From: Cellulosimicrobium composti
GTDB lineage: Bacteria > Actinomycetota > Actinomycetes > Actinomycetales > Cellulomonadaceae
Assembly: GCF_009711085.1 (NCBI RefSeq)
Contig: NZ_WMKA01000018.1
Location: 1-41,590, forward strand
Length of the DNA stretch: 41,590 nucleotides
Direction of reading: 5' to 3'
The notes under the pieces are model-generated. The model was given only the letters and a program-made list of their open reading frames with translations. It did no database searches and had not been told where the DNA came from. How positions within the stretch are numbered: position 1 is the first letter of the stretch; every line of letters begins with the position of its first letter. The translations under genes were made by a program, and so were the position numbers. Below, in pieces: positions 32,417-40,225 of the stretch.

Positions 32417-33604
32417 ATGCAGTTCGGCATCTTCACCGTCGGCGACGTGACGACGGACCCCACGACGGGCCGGACCCCGGACGACACCGAGCGGGTCCGG
32501 GCCATGCTCACCATCGCCCGGCACGCCGACGAGGCGGGCCTCGACGTCTTCGCGACGGGCGAGCACCACAACCCGCCGTTCGTGCCGTCGTCCCCGACGA
32601 CGATGCTCGGCTACCTCACGGGCGTGACGAAGAACATCGTGCTGTCGACGTCGACGACGCTCATCACGACGAACGACCCGGTGCGCCTCGCCGAGGAGTA
32701 CGCGATGCTCCAGGTCATCTCCGACGGGCGCATGGACCTCATGATGGGCCGCGGCAACACCGGCCCGGTGTACCCGTGGTTCGGGCAGGACATCCGCAAC
32801 GGCATCCCGCTCGCGATCGAGAACTACGCGCTCCTGCGCCGCCTCTGGACCGAGGACGTCGTGGACTGGGAAGGCAAGTTCCGCACCCCGCTGCAGGGGT
32901 TCACGTCCACCCCGCGCCCGCTGGACGGGGTGCCGCCGTTCGTGTGGCACGGGTCGATCCGCAGCCCCGAGATCGCGGAGCAGGCCGCCTACTACGGCGA
33001 CGGGTTCTTCCACAACAACATCTTCTGGCCGATGAGCCACACGCGGCAGATGGTGCAGTTCTACCGGCAGCGCTGGGAGCACCACGGGCACGGGCCCGCG
33101 GACACCGCGATCGTCGGTCTCGGCGGTCAGGTCTTCATGCGCAAGGACTCCCAGAAGGCGTGGGACGAGTTCCGCCCCTACTTCGACAACGCGCCCGTCT
33201 ACGGGCACGGCCCGTCGATGGAGGACTTCACGCGCGAGACCCCGCTCACCGTGGGCTCGCCGCAGCAGGTGATCGACCGGTACGCCACGATGCGCGAGCA
33301 CGTGGGCGACTACCAGCGCCAGCTGTTCCTCATCGACCACGCCGGCCTGCCGCTGAAGACGGTGCTCGAGCAGATCGACCTCCTCGCGGGCGAGGTCGTG
33401 CCCGTGCTCCGCCAGGAGATGGAGTCCGTGCGCCCCGCGCACGTCCCGGCGAACCCGCCGAGCCACGCCGAGCGCGTCGCCGCCGCCCGGGCCGCCGGGA
33501 CCGACGGCGCCGCGCACGTCGGCGGCAGCGAGGACCGCTGGACCGGGCGCACCGCCGAGGACGACCCGCAGCCCGCGCCGGCGGGCGCCGCGTTCGGGCT
33601 GTAG
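32417..33604 (+). CDS. LLM-class flavin-dependent monooxygenase (CE1758-like)
   Basis: A 395-residue luciferase-like monooxygenase. It shows the TIM-barrel start MQFGIFTVGDVT, HADEAGLDVFATGEHH, NIVLSTSTTLITTNDPVRLAEEYAMLQVISDGRMDLMMGRGN (flavin-binding region), PPFVWHGSIRSPEIAEQAAYYGDGFF, and a C-terminal ~55-residue Ala/Pro-rich tail without known motifs. Such enzymes use reduced FMN and O2. The next gene encodes an NAD(P)H:FMN reductase of the kind known to pair with CE1758-type LLM enzymes, so the two form a two-component monooxygenase of unknown substrate. GGGAG precedes the ATG. Confidence 0.85.
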   Translation: MQFGIFTVGDVTTDPTTGRTPDDTERVRAMLTIARHADEAGLDVFATGEHHNPPFVPSSPTTMLGYLTGVTKNIVLSTSTTLITTNDPVRLAEEYAMLQVISDGRMDLMMGRGNTGPVYPWFGQDIRNGIPLAIENYALLRRLWTEDVVDWEGKFRTPLQGFTSTPRPLDGVPPFVWHGSIRSPEIAEQAAYYGDGFFHNNIFWPMSHTRQMVQFYRQRWEHHGHGPADTAIVGLGGQVFMRKDSQKAWDEFRPYFDNAPVYGHGPSMEDFTRETPLTVGSPQQVIDRYATMREHVGDYQRQLFLIDHAGLPLKTVLEQIDLLAGEVVPVLRQEMESVRPAHVPANPPSHAERVAAARAAGTDGAAHVGGSEDRWTGRTAEDDPQPAPAGAAFGL

Positions 33605-33653
33605 CCCGCGACGCGCCCACCGCACCGCACACCAGGAGCACCAGGAGCACCGC

Positions 33654-34292
33654 ATGACCACCAGCACCCCCGCCCCGGACCGCCGCCTCGTCGTGGTGTC
33701 CGCCGGGCTGTCCAAGCCGTCCTCCACGCGCCTGCTCGCCGACCGGCTCGGCGACGCCGCGGTGCGCGAGCTGCAGGGCCTCGGCCTGACCGCCGAGGTC
33801 GAGACCGTCGAGCTGCGCGACCACGCGCACGCCGTCGTCGACGCCATGCTCACCGGGTTCCCCTCGGGCGAGCTCGCCGGCGTCCTCGAGCGGCTCACCG
33901 CCGCGGACGGGATCGTCGTGGCCACCCCGCTGTTCACCACCACGTACTCGGGGCTGCTCAAGTCGTTCGTCGACGTCCTCGACAAGGACTCGCTCACCGG
34001 CACGCCGGTGCTGCTCGGCGCGACCGGCGGCACCGCCCGCCACTCGCTCGCGCTCGAGTACTCCCTGCGCCCGCTGTTCACCTACCTGCGGGCCGACGTC
34101 ACCACGACGTCCGTGTTCGCGGCCACGGACGACTGGGCCGCCGCGGAGGGCGAGGACGGCGGCGGGCTGCCCGCGCGCATCACCCGGGCGGGCCGCGAGC
34201 TCGCGGAGAAGGTCGCGCTGCGCCGCAACGAGGGCCCCGCGGACCCGTTCGCCGGGACCCCGGACTTCACGGCCCTGCTCGGCGGGCTCTGA
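33654..34292 (+). CDS. LLM-partnered NAD(P)H-dependent FMN reductase (CE1759-like)
   Basis: A 212-residue flavodoxin-fold reductase. Motifs: VVVSAGLSKPSSTRLLADRL for FMN phosphate binding, ADGIVVATPLFTTTYSGLLKSFVDVLD (about residues 83-109), and PVLLGATGGTARHSLALEYSLRPLFTYL. It would supply FMNH2 to the LLM monooxygenase 49 bp upstream. The AGGAG Shine-Dalgarno sequence is duplicated as part of a 9-bp tandem (ACCAGGAGC twice, 33631-33648); the downstream copy has the correct spacing to the ATG. Confidence 0.85.
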   Translation: MTTSTPAPDRRLVVVSAGLSKPSSTRLLADRLGDAAVRELQGLGLTAEVETVELRDHAHAVVDAMLTGFPSGELAGVLERLTAADGIVVATPLFTTTYSGLLKSFVDVLDKDSLTGTPVLLGATGGTARHSLALEYSLRPLFTYLRADVTTTSVFAATDDWAAAEGEDGGGLPARITRAGRELAEKVALRRNEGPADPFAGTPDFTALLGGL

Positions 34293-34306
34293 CCCGCCGC
34301 CCCCGC

Positions 34307-34339
34307 ACGCCCCGGCCGCCGGTGCTCCGGCCGGGGCGT
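34307..34339. terminator. Terminator after the LLM/FMN-reductase operon
   Basis: A 12-bp perfect stem (ACGCCCCGGCCG / CGGCCGGGGCGT) with a 9-nt loop starts 14 bp behind the reductase stop codon. Confidence 0.65.
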
Positions 34340-34435
34340 CGCCGTGCCCTGACCTGCGCCGACGCCCACGGCGAGGCTTGCCCCGGGCGGCGACGCGCGG
34401 CAGGATCGGGGGACCGATGACGACGGGGGAGCACG

Positions 34436-35176
34436 ATGGGCACGAGCGCGACCGAGCACCACGCGGCGACCTCCTCGACGGGGGCCGTCGCGACCGGGGC
34501 GGTCGCCCCCGAGACCCTCGCGGTGCCCGTCGTCGAGGCCCTCGCCGAGCGTCGACCCGCGGCGCCGCCCGAGCGGCGTCCCGTCGGCGTCGTCACGGTG
34601 CCCGGCCGCGCCCCGGACACGTCCCGCTTCGCCGCCGCGCCGCGCTACCCCGCCATGTTCCACGTCGCGGGCGGGCGCCTCGTGTGGGACGGCGCGCGGC
34701 TGCGCCTCGCGCGCGGGGACGGGACCGTCCTCGAGCCCGCCGGCGTGCCCGTCGTGACCGTCAGCGGGGACGGGCCGACCGTCGTCGTGACGTGGCGCGA
34801 CGAGCGGCACCCGACCGCCCGCACGACCCGCGCCGTCCTCCTCGACGGGTCGTCGGCGCGCTTCGCCCGGTTCGCCCGGTCGCTCGCCGCCACCCGCCCC
34901 GGGAGCGTCGTCCTCGACGACCGCACCGTCCCGTCGCCGCGCGTGCCGCGCCTGCGACCCGGCCGGGCGGGCACCGCACGCCGGCCCGGCGTCTTCGCGC
35001 GCACCCTGTGGCGCGTCGTCGGGCGCGCCACGCCCGCCACGCCAGCCGCGAGCGCCACGACGGGCGACGGGGGAGCCGAGCTCGTCGCGCGCCTCGAGCG
35101 GCTCGCCGCCCTGCACCGCGCGGGCGACCTCACCGACGCCGAGTACGCGCGCGCCAAGCAGGCCCTGCTCGGCTGA
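34436..35176 (+). CDS. SHOCT-domain protein of unknown function
   Basis: A 246-residue protein. Residues ~1-65 are low complexity. A middle region (~70-165) alternates short strands (MFHVAGGRLVWDGARLRLARGDG; VTVSGDGPTVVVTWRDE; VLLDGSSARFARFARSL) and resembles a PH-like beta domain. A basic linker follows, and the last ~30 residues form a SHOCT motif (LVARLERLAALHRAGDLTDAEYARAKQALLG), common at protein C termini and thought to mediate binding. No enzyme motif. The ATG at 34436 has GGGGGAG just upstream. Confidence 0.7.
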   Translation: MGTSATEHHAATSSTGAVATGAVAPETLAVPVVEALAERRPAAPPERRPVGVVTVPGRAPDTSRFAAAPRYPAMFHVAGGRLVWDGARLRLARGDGTVLEPAGVPVVTVSGDGPTVVVTWRDERHPTARTTRAVLLDGSSARFARFARSLAATRPGSVVLDDRTVPSPRVPRLRPGRAGTARRPGVFARTLWRVVGRATPATPAASATTGDGGAELVARLERLAALHRAGDLTDAEYARAKQALLG

Positions 35177-35191
35177 GCACCCGCACCCGGG

Positions 35192-36103
35192 TCACGGGGT
35201 GGTGCGGTCCTCGTCCGCGACGGGGTCACGCACGTCGCGCAGCACCGGCAGGGACGTGTCGCCCGACGCGGGGACGAGACGCGGCGCCCACCACGCCAGC
35301 AGCGCCCCGCCGGTCAGCACGAGCGCGGCCGCGGCCGCCGTCGCGACGAGCCGCTCCTCACCGACGACGAGCCCCGTCCCGCCCGGGTCGAGCACGAGCA
35401 TGAGGGTCACGGTGGTCGCCGCGGCGTTCGCCCACACCGGCCGCGTCACCGCGACCGTGACGGCGGCGGCCACGACCGCCAGGCCCAGCCGCACCGGGGT
35501 GGGCAGCACGAGCAGGAACACGGTCGCAGGGAGCCAGTACGCGAGCCGCGCGCCCCACTGCTGCGCCAGCACCGCGGCGAGCGCGACGACCGCACCGAGC
35601 AGCAGTGCGCCCGCGGTCGCGACCCGGCCCGGGACCCGGACGCCCTCGACCACGGCGGGCAGCCCCAGCAGACGCGCGACGACCACCGCGTACGCCGCCG
35701 CGCCCGCGACCCACGCGAACCGCAGCACCACGGACGCGTCGGTCGGCAGCGGGGGAGCGGACGCCGCGGCCGCCCCCACGAGCGCCAGGACCGGCAACAA
35801 GCCCCACCGTGCCGACCACCCGGCCGCGAGCCCGAGGGCTCCGAGCACCACGACCCACCACGCCGACCCGGCGGACAGCGCCGCCGCGACCGACACGACG
35901 ACGAGGACCGGGACCACCGCGAGCGCCCGGCGCCACCCCGCGCGTAGCGCGAGCAGCACCCCGTAGACCGCGCCCACGGCCGTGACCGACGCCGTCGCCG
36001 CGTCCCCGAGCACCAGCCCCGCGGCCATGGGCACGGCGACCACCACGAGGAGCAGCACCACCGCCTGCCCCAGCGCGCGCACCGCCCCGCCGCCGGCTGT
36101 CAC
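35192..36103 (-). CDS. Polytopic membrane protein, FUSC/aromatic-acid-exporter-like topology
   Basis: A 303-residue protein with about ten hydrophobic segments in two similar halves (the first starting LGQAVVLLLVVVAVPMAAGLVLG, the second GALLLGAVVALAAVLAQQWG), reminiscent of FUSC-type membrane domains, and a short acidic tail. No soluble domain is attached, so the assignment rests on topology and remains weak. The GTG at 36103 follows TACGCT (minus strand 36110-36115) by 6 nt. It converges on the SHOCT gene with a 15-bp gap and is divergent from the lipoprotein gene. Confidence 0.65.
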   Translation of the reverse strand: MTAGGGAVRALGQAVVLLLVVVAVPMAAGLVLGDAATASVTAVGAVYGVLLALRAGWRRALAVVPVLVVVSVAAALSAGSAWWVVVLGALGLAAGWSARWGLLPVLALVGAAAASAPPLPTDASVVLRFAWVAGAAAYAVVVARLLGLPAVVEGVRVPGRVATAGALLLGAVVALAAVLAQQWGARLAYWLPATVFLLVLPTPVRLGLAVVAAAVTVAVTRPVWANAAATTVTLMLVLDPGGTGLVVGEERLVATAAAAALVLTGGALLAWWAPRLVPASGDTSLPVLRDVRDPVADEDRTTP

Positions 36104-36109
36104 ATCTCG

Positions 36110-36115
36110 AGCGTA
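36110..36115 (-). promoter_or_regulatory. -10 box of leaderless promoter for the membrane protein gene
   Basis: On the minus strand TACGCT is 6 nt upstream of the GTG at 36103. Confidence 0.4.
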
Positions 36116-36181
36116 CGCACTCGACGTGCCGACGGCCGGGCACGCCCCCGGACGCGCACCGCGCCGTGATATCCATCGTCG

Positions 36182-36655
36182 ATGGACCACCGCCACCGCC
36201 AGGCCCGGACCGTCACCTGCGCCGTCGCCGCGCTCGCCGCGCTCGCCGCCTGCGCCGGGCCCGTGACGCCACCTGACCTCGTGACGCGTCTCGCCGACGA
36301 GCCCACGTCCGCGGACTCCCTGCCCGGGACGCTGGTCCCCGCCGAGATGGACCCCGGCTCGGCGCGACGCCTGGGCGAGCTCGACGGCGTCGTCTTCTAC
36401 GCCGGCTCCGGCACGCGTGACGGGGAGGATCTCGTCTGTCTCGTCGTCGCCCTCCCGGGGGCCACCCCGACGGGCGACTCCGGCGCGTCGACGTGCGGCC
36501 CGGTCACCGGCCTCGACGGCTCCGACCTCCCCGTCGACGTGCAGATGTCGGGGGTGCGGGTGACCGCGGCACTCGTCCCCGACGGGCTCCCCACGGACGG
36601 CGACCTCACCCGGGTGACGCCCAACCTCGCCGCCACGGTCGACCGCACCCCCTGA
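36182..36655 (+). CDS. Putative lipoprotein
   Basis: A 157-residue protein with a lipoprotein signal peptide: basic N terminus (MDHRHRQAR), hydrophobic core, and a lipobox ending LAAC with Cys24 as the modified residue. The mature part has two further cysteines (VCLVVALPG and ASTCGP) that could form a disulfide. I do not recognise a family. Lnt in this window would N-acylate such lipoproteins. TATCCA lies 6 nt before the ATG and may be its -10 box. Confidence 0.7.
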   Translation: MDHRHRQARTVTCAVAALAALAACAGPVTPPDLVTRLADEPTSADSLPGTLVPAEMDPGSARRLGELDGVVFYAGSGTRDGEDLVCLVVALPGATPTGDSGASTCGPVTGLDGSDLPVDVQMSGVRVTAALVPDGLPTDGDLTRVTPNLAATVDRTP

Positions 36656-36673
36656 CCCTCGCCCCGCCCGGGC

Positions 36674-37432
36674 TCACGCCCCGGACGCGCGCTCGATCGT
36701 GTCGAGGTCACGCACCGCGAACCGGTGGTGCTCCCACTCCTCCTCGAGAATCACGTGCAGGCACGACAGCGTCGTCTCCGGGTACTGCGGCGACCACGGG
36801 TTGGACCGCACCGCGGCGAGCTCCCCCTCCGTCACCCGCGCGAGGACGTCCCGCACCATCGCGACCCGGCCCGCCCGCGCGTCGAGCACGTCGCCGAACG
36901 CGGGCGTGCCCGTGACGAACAGCGACAGGTCCAGGCCGTCGTCCGCCGCCTGGGGGCCCGCCTGCCCGAGCGGGTGGAACGGGTGCTCCAGCCCCAGGAC
37001 CGCGCGCCCCAGCCACGCGTCCGTCGCGAGCACCAGGTGCCGCAGCGTCTGCGCGAACGACCACTCGCCGTCGACCGACACGTCGACCGTGCCGGGCGGC
37101 ATCGCCACCGCGCGCTCCACGGTCGCCGCCCACGTCGACTCGAGCGCCGCCCACGCCGCGCGCAGCCCCTCGGGGTCCGCCGCCCGGCGCAGCCCGCGCC
37201 CCGGGAACCGGCGGTCCAGCTCCGCCTCCACGAAACCCACCACGTCGACGCCGTTGACGCGCAACGGCACGTCGCCGTCCGGCAGCCACGGCGCGTCGAC
37301 GTCCATGCCCTCCACCTGGACGCCGCGCATCACCACGCCCGCAAGATCCGCGTCCACGAACCGCGCACCCCGCAGGTCCGCACCCTCGAACGTCGCACCC
37401 CGCAGGTCGTCGGAGCGGGAGAACCGTGCCAC
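36674..37432 (-). CDS. Pentapeptide-repeat / DinB-like fusion protein
   Basis: A 252-residue protein. The first ~45 residues contain pentapeptide-type repeats (DDLRGATFEGADLRGARFVDADLAGV). The rest is a DinB-like four-helix bundle: LESTWAATVERAVAM, EWSFAQTLRHLVLATDAWLGRAVLG with a conserved histidine, and the closing LHVILEEEWEHHRFAVRDLD with the metal-site histidine pair. DinB-like proteins are metal-binding, some being thiol transferases; the substrate here is unknown. The GTG at 37432 is chosen because AGGAGG lies 5 nt upstream. Confidence 0.75.
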   Translation of the reverse strand: MARFSRSDDLRGATFEGADLRGARFVDADLAGVVMRGVQVEGMDVDAPWLPDGDVPLRVNGVDVVGFVEAELDRRFPGRGLRRAADPEGLRAAWAALESTWAATVERAVAMPPGTVDVSVDGEWSFAQTLRHLVLATDAWLGRAVLGLEHPFHPLGQAGPQAADDGLDLSLFVTGTPAFGDVLDARAGRVAMVRDVLARVTEGELAAVRSNPWSPQYPETTLSCLHVILEEEWEHHRFAVRDLDTIERASGA

Positions 37433-37490
37433 GCGCACCTCCTCGCCTCGCGTCCGCCCCGCGCACCCCCAGCGGAGTGGGGGAGCGGCA

Positions 37491-37515
37491 CCGGTGCGGC
37501 GACCGGCCGCACCGG
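37491..37515. terminator. Hairpin in the gap upstream of the Imm-5-like gene
   Basis: A perfect 10-bp stem CCGGTGCGGC / GCCGCACCGG with a 5-nt loop in the 296-bp gap between divergent genes, where no terminator is needed; a smaller CCCCC/GGGGG stem precedes it (37466-37483). It could act in a leader. Nothing else is recognised in the gap. Confidence 0.3.
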
Positions 37516-37728
37516 CCCGGACCGGGACCGCTCCGTGCGGAGCCCCGGACCGGGTGACGGGACGCCTCGCACCGTACGCCCGCCCGAGCCCGCGCACCAG
37601 CACCCTGCCGGACGACCGCACGACGCACACGACCGGCCACACTTGGGGGAGCGACGCACCCGACACCGGGACCGTGGCACGACCGGAACGACTCGCCCGC
37701 GCACCGGCGCGTGCGGGACCATCGGGGC

Positions 37729-38253
37729 ATGCCGATCCTGCCCGCCGACCGCGACCCCCGCCTCGTCACCGTCCGCCGCGGCGGCACCCTCACCGACGAG
37801 CACCACCACGACCTCGCCCGTTGGGCCGTCGCCTGCGCCGAGCACGTCCTGCCCCTGTTCGAGCAGGCCCGGCCCGACGACACCCGGCCCCGCGACGCGC
37901 TCGACGTCGCCCGCGCCTGGATCCGCGGCGACGTCCCCATGAAGACCGCCCACCGCACCGCGTTCACCGCGAACGCCGCAGGCCGCGACCAGCCCCCGCC
38001 CGTGAAGTACGCGGCGCTCGCGGCCGGCCAGGCGGTCGCCGTCGCGCACGTCGCCGCGCACGACCTCGGCGCCGCCGCCTACGCGATCCGCGCCGCCACG
38101 GCCGACGCCGCCGCACGCGGCGAGGACCCGGAGGCGGCGCGCCTCGCCGAGCGCGACTGGCAGCGCACCCGCGTCCCGGCGGCCCTGCGCGAGCTCGTGC
38201 TCGACGACCAGAGGCGACGCAGCGCCCTCTGCTGGCACGTGTTCGACGACTGA
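37729..38253 (+). CDS. Imm-5-like putative immunity protein
   Basis: A 174-residue mainly helical protein. The pattern LARWAVACAEHVLPLFEQARPDDTRPRDALDVARAWIRGDVPM, AALAAGQAVAVAHVAAHDLGAAAYAIRAA and LRELVLDDQRRRSALCWHVF matches proteins annotated as Imm-5-like or putative immunity proteins. No polymorphic toxin gene is next to it, so it is an orphan or has another role. Before the ATG a GACCAT sequence takes the place of a -10 box at the leaderless distance. Confidence 0.65.
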   Translation: MPILPADRDPRLVTVRRGGTLTDEHHHDLARWAVACAEHVLPLFEQARPDDTRPRDALDVARAWIRGDVPMKTAHRTAFTANAAGRDQPPPVKYAALAAGQAVAVAHVAAHDLGAAAYAIRAATADAAARGEDPEAARLAERDWQRTRVPAALRELVLDDQRRRSALCWHVFDD

Positions 38254-38272
38254 CACCCCGCGGTGCGGGCGG

Positions 38273-38695
38273 TCAGCGCAGCAGGTCCTCGTACGCGACG
38301 AGCGGCACCCGGCCCTCCGCCGCGGCCGCCACGCCCGCGTCGCCCGCCACGAGCACGTCCGCCTGCAGCATCGCGACCGCCACGTACTCCGCGACCGCGG
38401 TGTCCGGCGCGTCGAGCTCGCGCGCGACCCGCCACGCCACCGCCCGGGACACGCGGTCACCGAGCAGACGCACCTTCAGCGTCGCCACACCGTCCAGGTG
38501 GGCGCGCGCCGTCGCCTCGTCCAGCACACCCCGGCGCACGTCGCCGTAAAGGATCGACAGCGCATGGCTGCGCAGCACCGACGGCCCCACGAGCGGGCGC
38601 CGCCCACCCAGACCCGGGTCCTCCCGCACGAGACGCAGCGCCGTCACCGCGTCGATCGCCCAGCGCGTCCCAGGGCCCAGCACCGGAGAGCTCAT
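38273..38695 (-). CDS. PIN-like domain protein (orphan VapC-type)
   Basis: A 140-residue protein with PIN-like features: the first acidic residue in WAIDAVTALRLV, a helical middle (HALSILYGDVRRGVLDEATARAHLDGVATLKVRLLGDRVSR), and a later acidic pair in LDAPDTAVAEYVAVAMLQADVLVAGDAGVAAAA. The classic NADD/TxD end is replaced by AGDAG. PIN domains are RNases, often VapC toxins. There is no antitoxin-like frame directly upstream or downstream, so it is either a solitary toxin-like protein or a housekeeping PIN protein. It ends 20 bp past the stop of the convergent Imm-5-like gene. Confidence 0.6.
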   Translation of the reverse strand: MSSPVLGPGTRWAIDAVTALRLVREDPGLGGRRPLVGPSVLRSHALSILYGDVRRGVLDEATARAHLDGVATLKVRLLGDRVSRAVAWRVARELDAPDTAVAEYVAVAMLQADVLVAGDAGVAAAAEGRVPLVAYEDLLR

Positions 38696-38743
38696 GGGAC
38701 CTAGTAGACACCCCGCGACCGCAGCCGACGACCCCGCCACCCC

Positions 38744-39712
38744 CTACGCCGTGCCCGCCCCGCCCGCAGCGGCCAGCAGCGCCCGGCCCGCGTCCGTGAG
38801 CTCGTGCGTGACCGTGCGCCCCGCACGCGTGCTGTCCACCAGGCCCGCGTCACGCAGCACCGCCAGGTGCTCGCTCGCCGTCGACGCCGCCACCCCCAGC
38901 AGGCCCGCCACCGCCGTCGTCTGCAGGGGAGTGGCGAGCGACGCGAGGATCCGCGCCCGGCTCGCCCCCACCAACCGGTCCAACGACCGCGGCGCCGGCG
39001 GCGGCGACCACAGGTAACGCCCCGACGCCGGGTAGAACACCGCGGGCGACCAGTGGTCCGACGTCGCGCACTGCACCCGGTCCGTGATGAACAACGACGG
39101 CACCAGGACCAACCCGCCGCGCCCCGCGACCTCGACGTCCACCGCCGAGCGCACCGCGACCGTTCCCTCCGCGAACGTCAACGACCCGTGCAGCCGCGGC
39201 AGCACCGCCCCCAGCCCCTCACGACCCACCTGCAGCGCCCGGTCCACCAGCTCCGCACGCAACGCACGACGCATCGACACCCACTCCGGCTCCACCGCCG
39301 CCTCCCACAACCGGCGCACCGCGTCCGCAGCCGCCGACCGCGCACCCTCCGGGTCACCCAGCAGCCGAGCCCGCACCGCCGGCGCGCACCGCCGCGTCGC
39401 GTCCACCAGCTCCGCACGCACCTGCTCCACCGGCGCCGCCAGCACCGCCGCCAACCCGTCCTCGAACGACGGCTCGTCCGACGCCGGCGGCGGGTCCAGG
39501 AAGTCCGGCCGGTACGCGCCGTCCGCCATGAACACCGTCAACGCCGACAGGTCCAGACCCGCCCACCGCTCCCGACGCCGCCGCAACCACGGACCGAACC
39601 CCGCGTGCCGCCCCGGCTGCGTCAGCACCCGCGCCAGGCTCACCACCTCGTGCACCGGCGACATCGCCCACCGCACACCCGACGCACCAGGCCCCAGCCG
39701 ATACCGGATCAC
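38744..39712 (-). CDS. ArsR-type HTH regulator with N-terminal DUF5937-like domain
   Basis: A 322-residue protein. The first ~210 residues (starting VIRYRLGPGASGVRWAMSPVHEVVSLARVL) match the DUF5937-like domain of actinobacterial regulators. A conserved VPSLFITDRVQCATS ... PAVFYPASGRYLW stretch follows, then a C-terminal winged helix (RARILASLATPLQTTAVAGLLGVAASTASEHLAVLRDAGLV ... GRTVTHELTDAGRALL). The GTG at 39712 gives the expected N terminus; a second GTG two codons upstream is possible. A perfect palindrome touches the start codon, suggesting autoregulation together with the divergent cupin gene. Confidence 0.8.
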   Translation of the reverse strand: MIRYRLGPGASGVRWAMSPVHEVVSLARVLTQPGRHAGFGPWLRRRRERWAGLDLSALTVFMADGAYRPDFLDPPPASDEPSFEDGLAAVLAAPVEQVRAELVDATRRCAPAVRARLLGDPEGARSAAADAVRRLWEAAVEPEWVSMRRALRAELVDRALQVGREGLGAVLPRLHGSLTFAEGTVAVRSAVDVEVAGRGGLVLVPSLFITDRVQCATSDHWSPAVFYPASGRYLWSPPPAPRSLDRLVGASRARILASLATPLQTTAVAGLLGVAASTASEHLAVLRDAGLVDSTRAGRTVTHELTDAGRALLAAAGGAGTA

Positions 39713-39727
39713 CCGCACATTGTGCGG
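39713..39727. promoter_or_regulatory. Palindrome CCGCACA-T-TGTGCGG, candidate operator
   Basis: A perfect 7-bp inverted repeat around one central base, directly upstream of the regulator start codon and 51 bp before the divergent cupin gene. The best candidate for the ArsR-type protein's own binding site. Confidence 0.5.
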
Positions 39728-39778
39728 CCACGACCGAAACGAGCACCAGCACCCGCGCCGCACGCGAAGACTCCCACC

Positions 39779-40225
39779 ATGACCCACACCGACACCCGCA
39801 CCATCGCCCTCGGAGCCAACGGCTCCACCGTCGAGATCCTCGCCCGACCCACCCAGACCGGCGGCGCCGCCAGCCTCTACCGGTGGCGCCTCGCACCCAC
39901 CAGCCGCGGCCCCGCACCCCACCGGCACACCACCTTCGACGAGACGTTCGTCGTCGAGACGGGGGAGATCGACTACTACGACGGCACCACCTGGCGCACC
40001 CTGCGACCCGGCGACACCGCCCACGCACCACGCGGGGGAGTGCACGCCCTGCGCAAGACCCGCCCCGAACCCGCCACGGTCCTCATGCTCCTCACACCCG
40101 GAGTCCCGCGCGAGGACTACTTCGCCGCGCTCGCCACCACCGACGAGCACGACCTCCCGCAGCTCCACGCACGCCACGACAACCACCCGGCTGACGAGCA
40201 CCCGGCCGACGAGCACCACCGATGA
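39779..40225 (+). CDS. Cupin-domain protein
   Basis: A 148-residue single-domain cupin. Motif 1 is GPAPHRHTTFDETFVVETGEIDYYDG (two histidines and a glutamate as metal ligands) and motif 2 is LRPGDTAHAPRGGVHAL with a histidine. The tail is His/Asp/Glu-rich (ARHDNHPADEHPADEHHR) with a tandem HPADE element that may bind metal or be unstructured. The function could be isomerase, dioxygenase or binding protein. It is divergent from the ArsR-type regulator and overlaps the next gene by ATGA, so both downstream genes are probably under that regulator. Confidence 0.8.
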   Translation: MTHTDTRTIALGANGSTVEILARPTQTGGAASLYRWRLAPTSRGPAPHRHTTFDETFVVETGEIDYYDGTTWRTLRPGDTAHAPRGGVHALRKTRPEPATVLMLLTPGVPREDYFAALATTDEHDLPQLHARHDNHPADEHPADEHHR

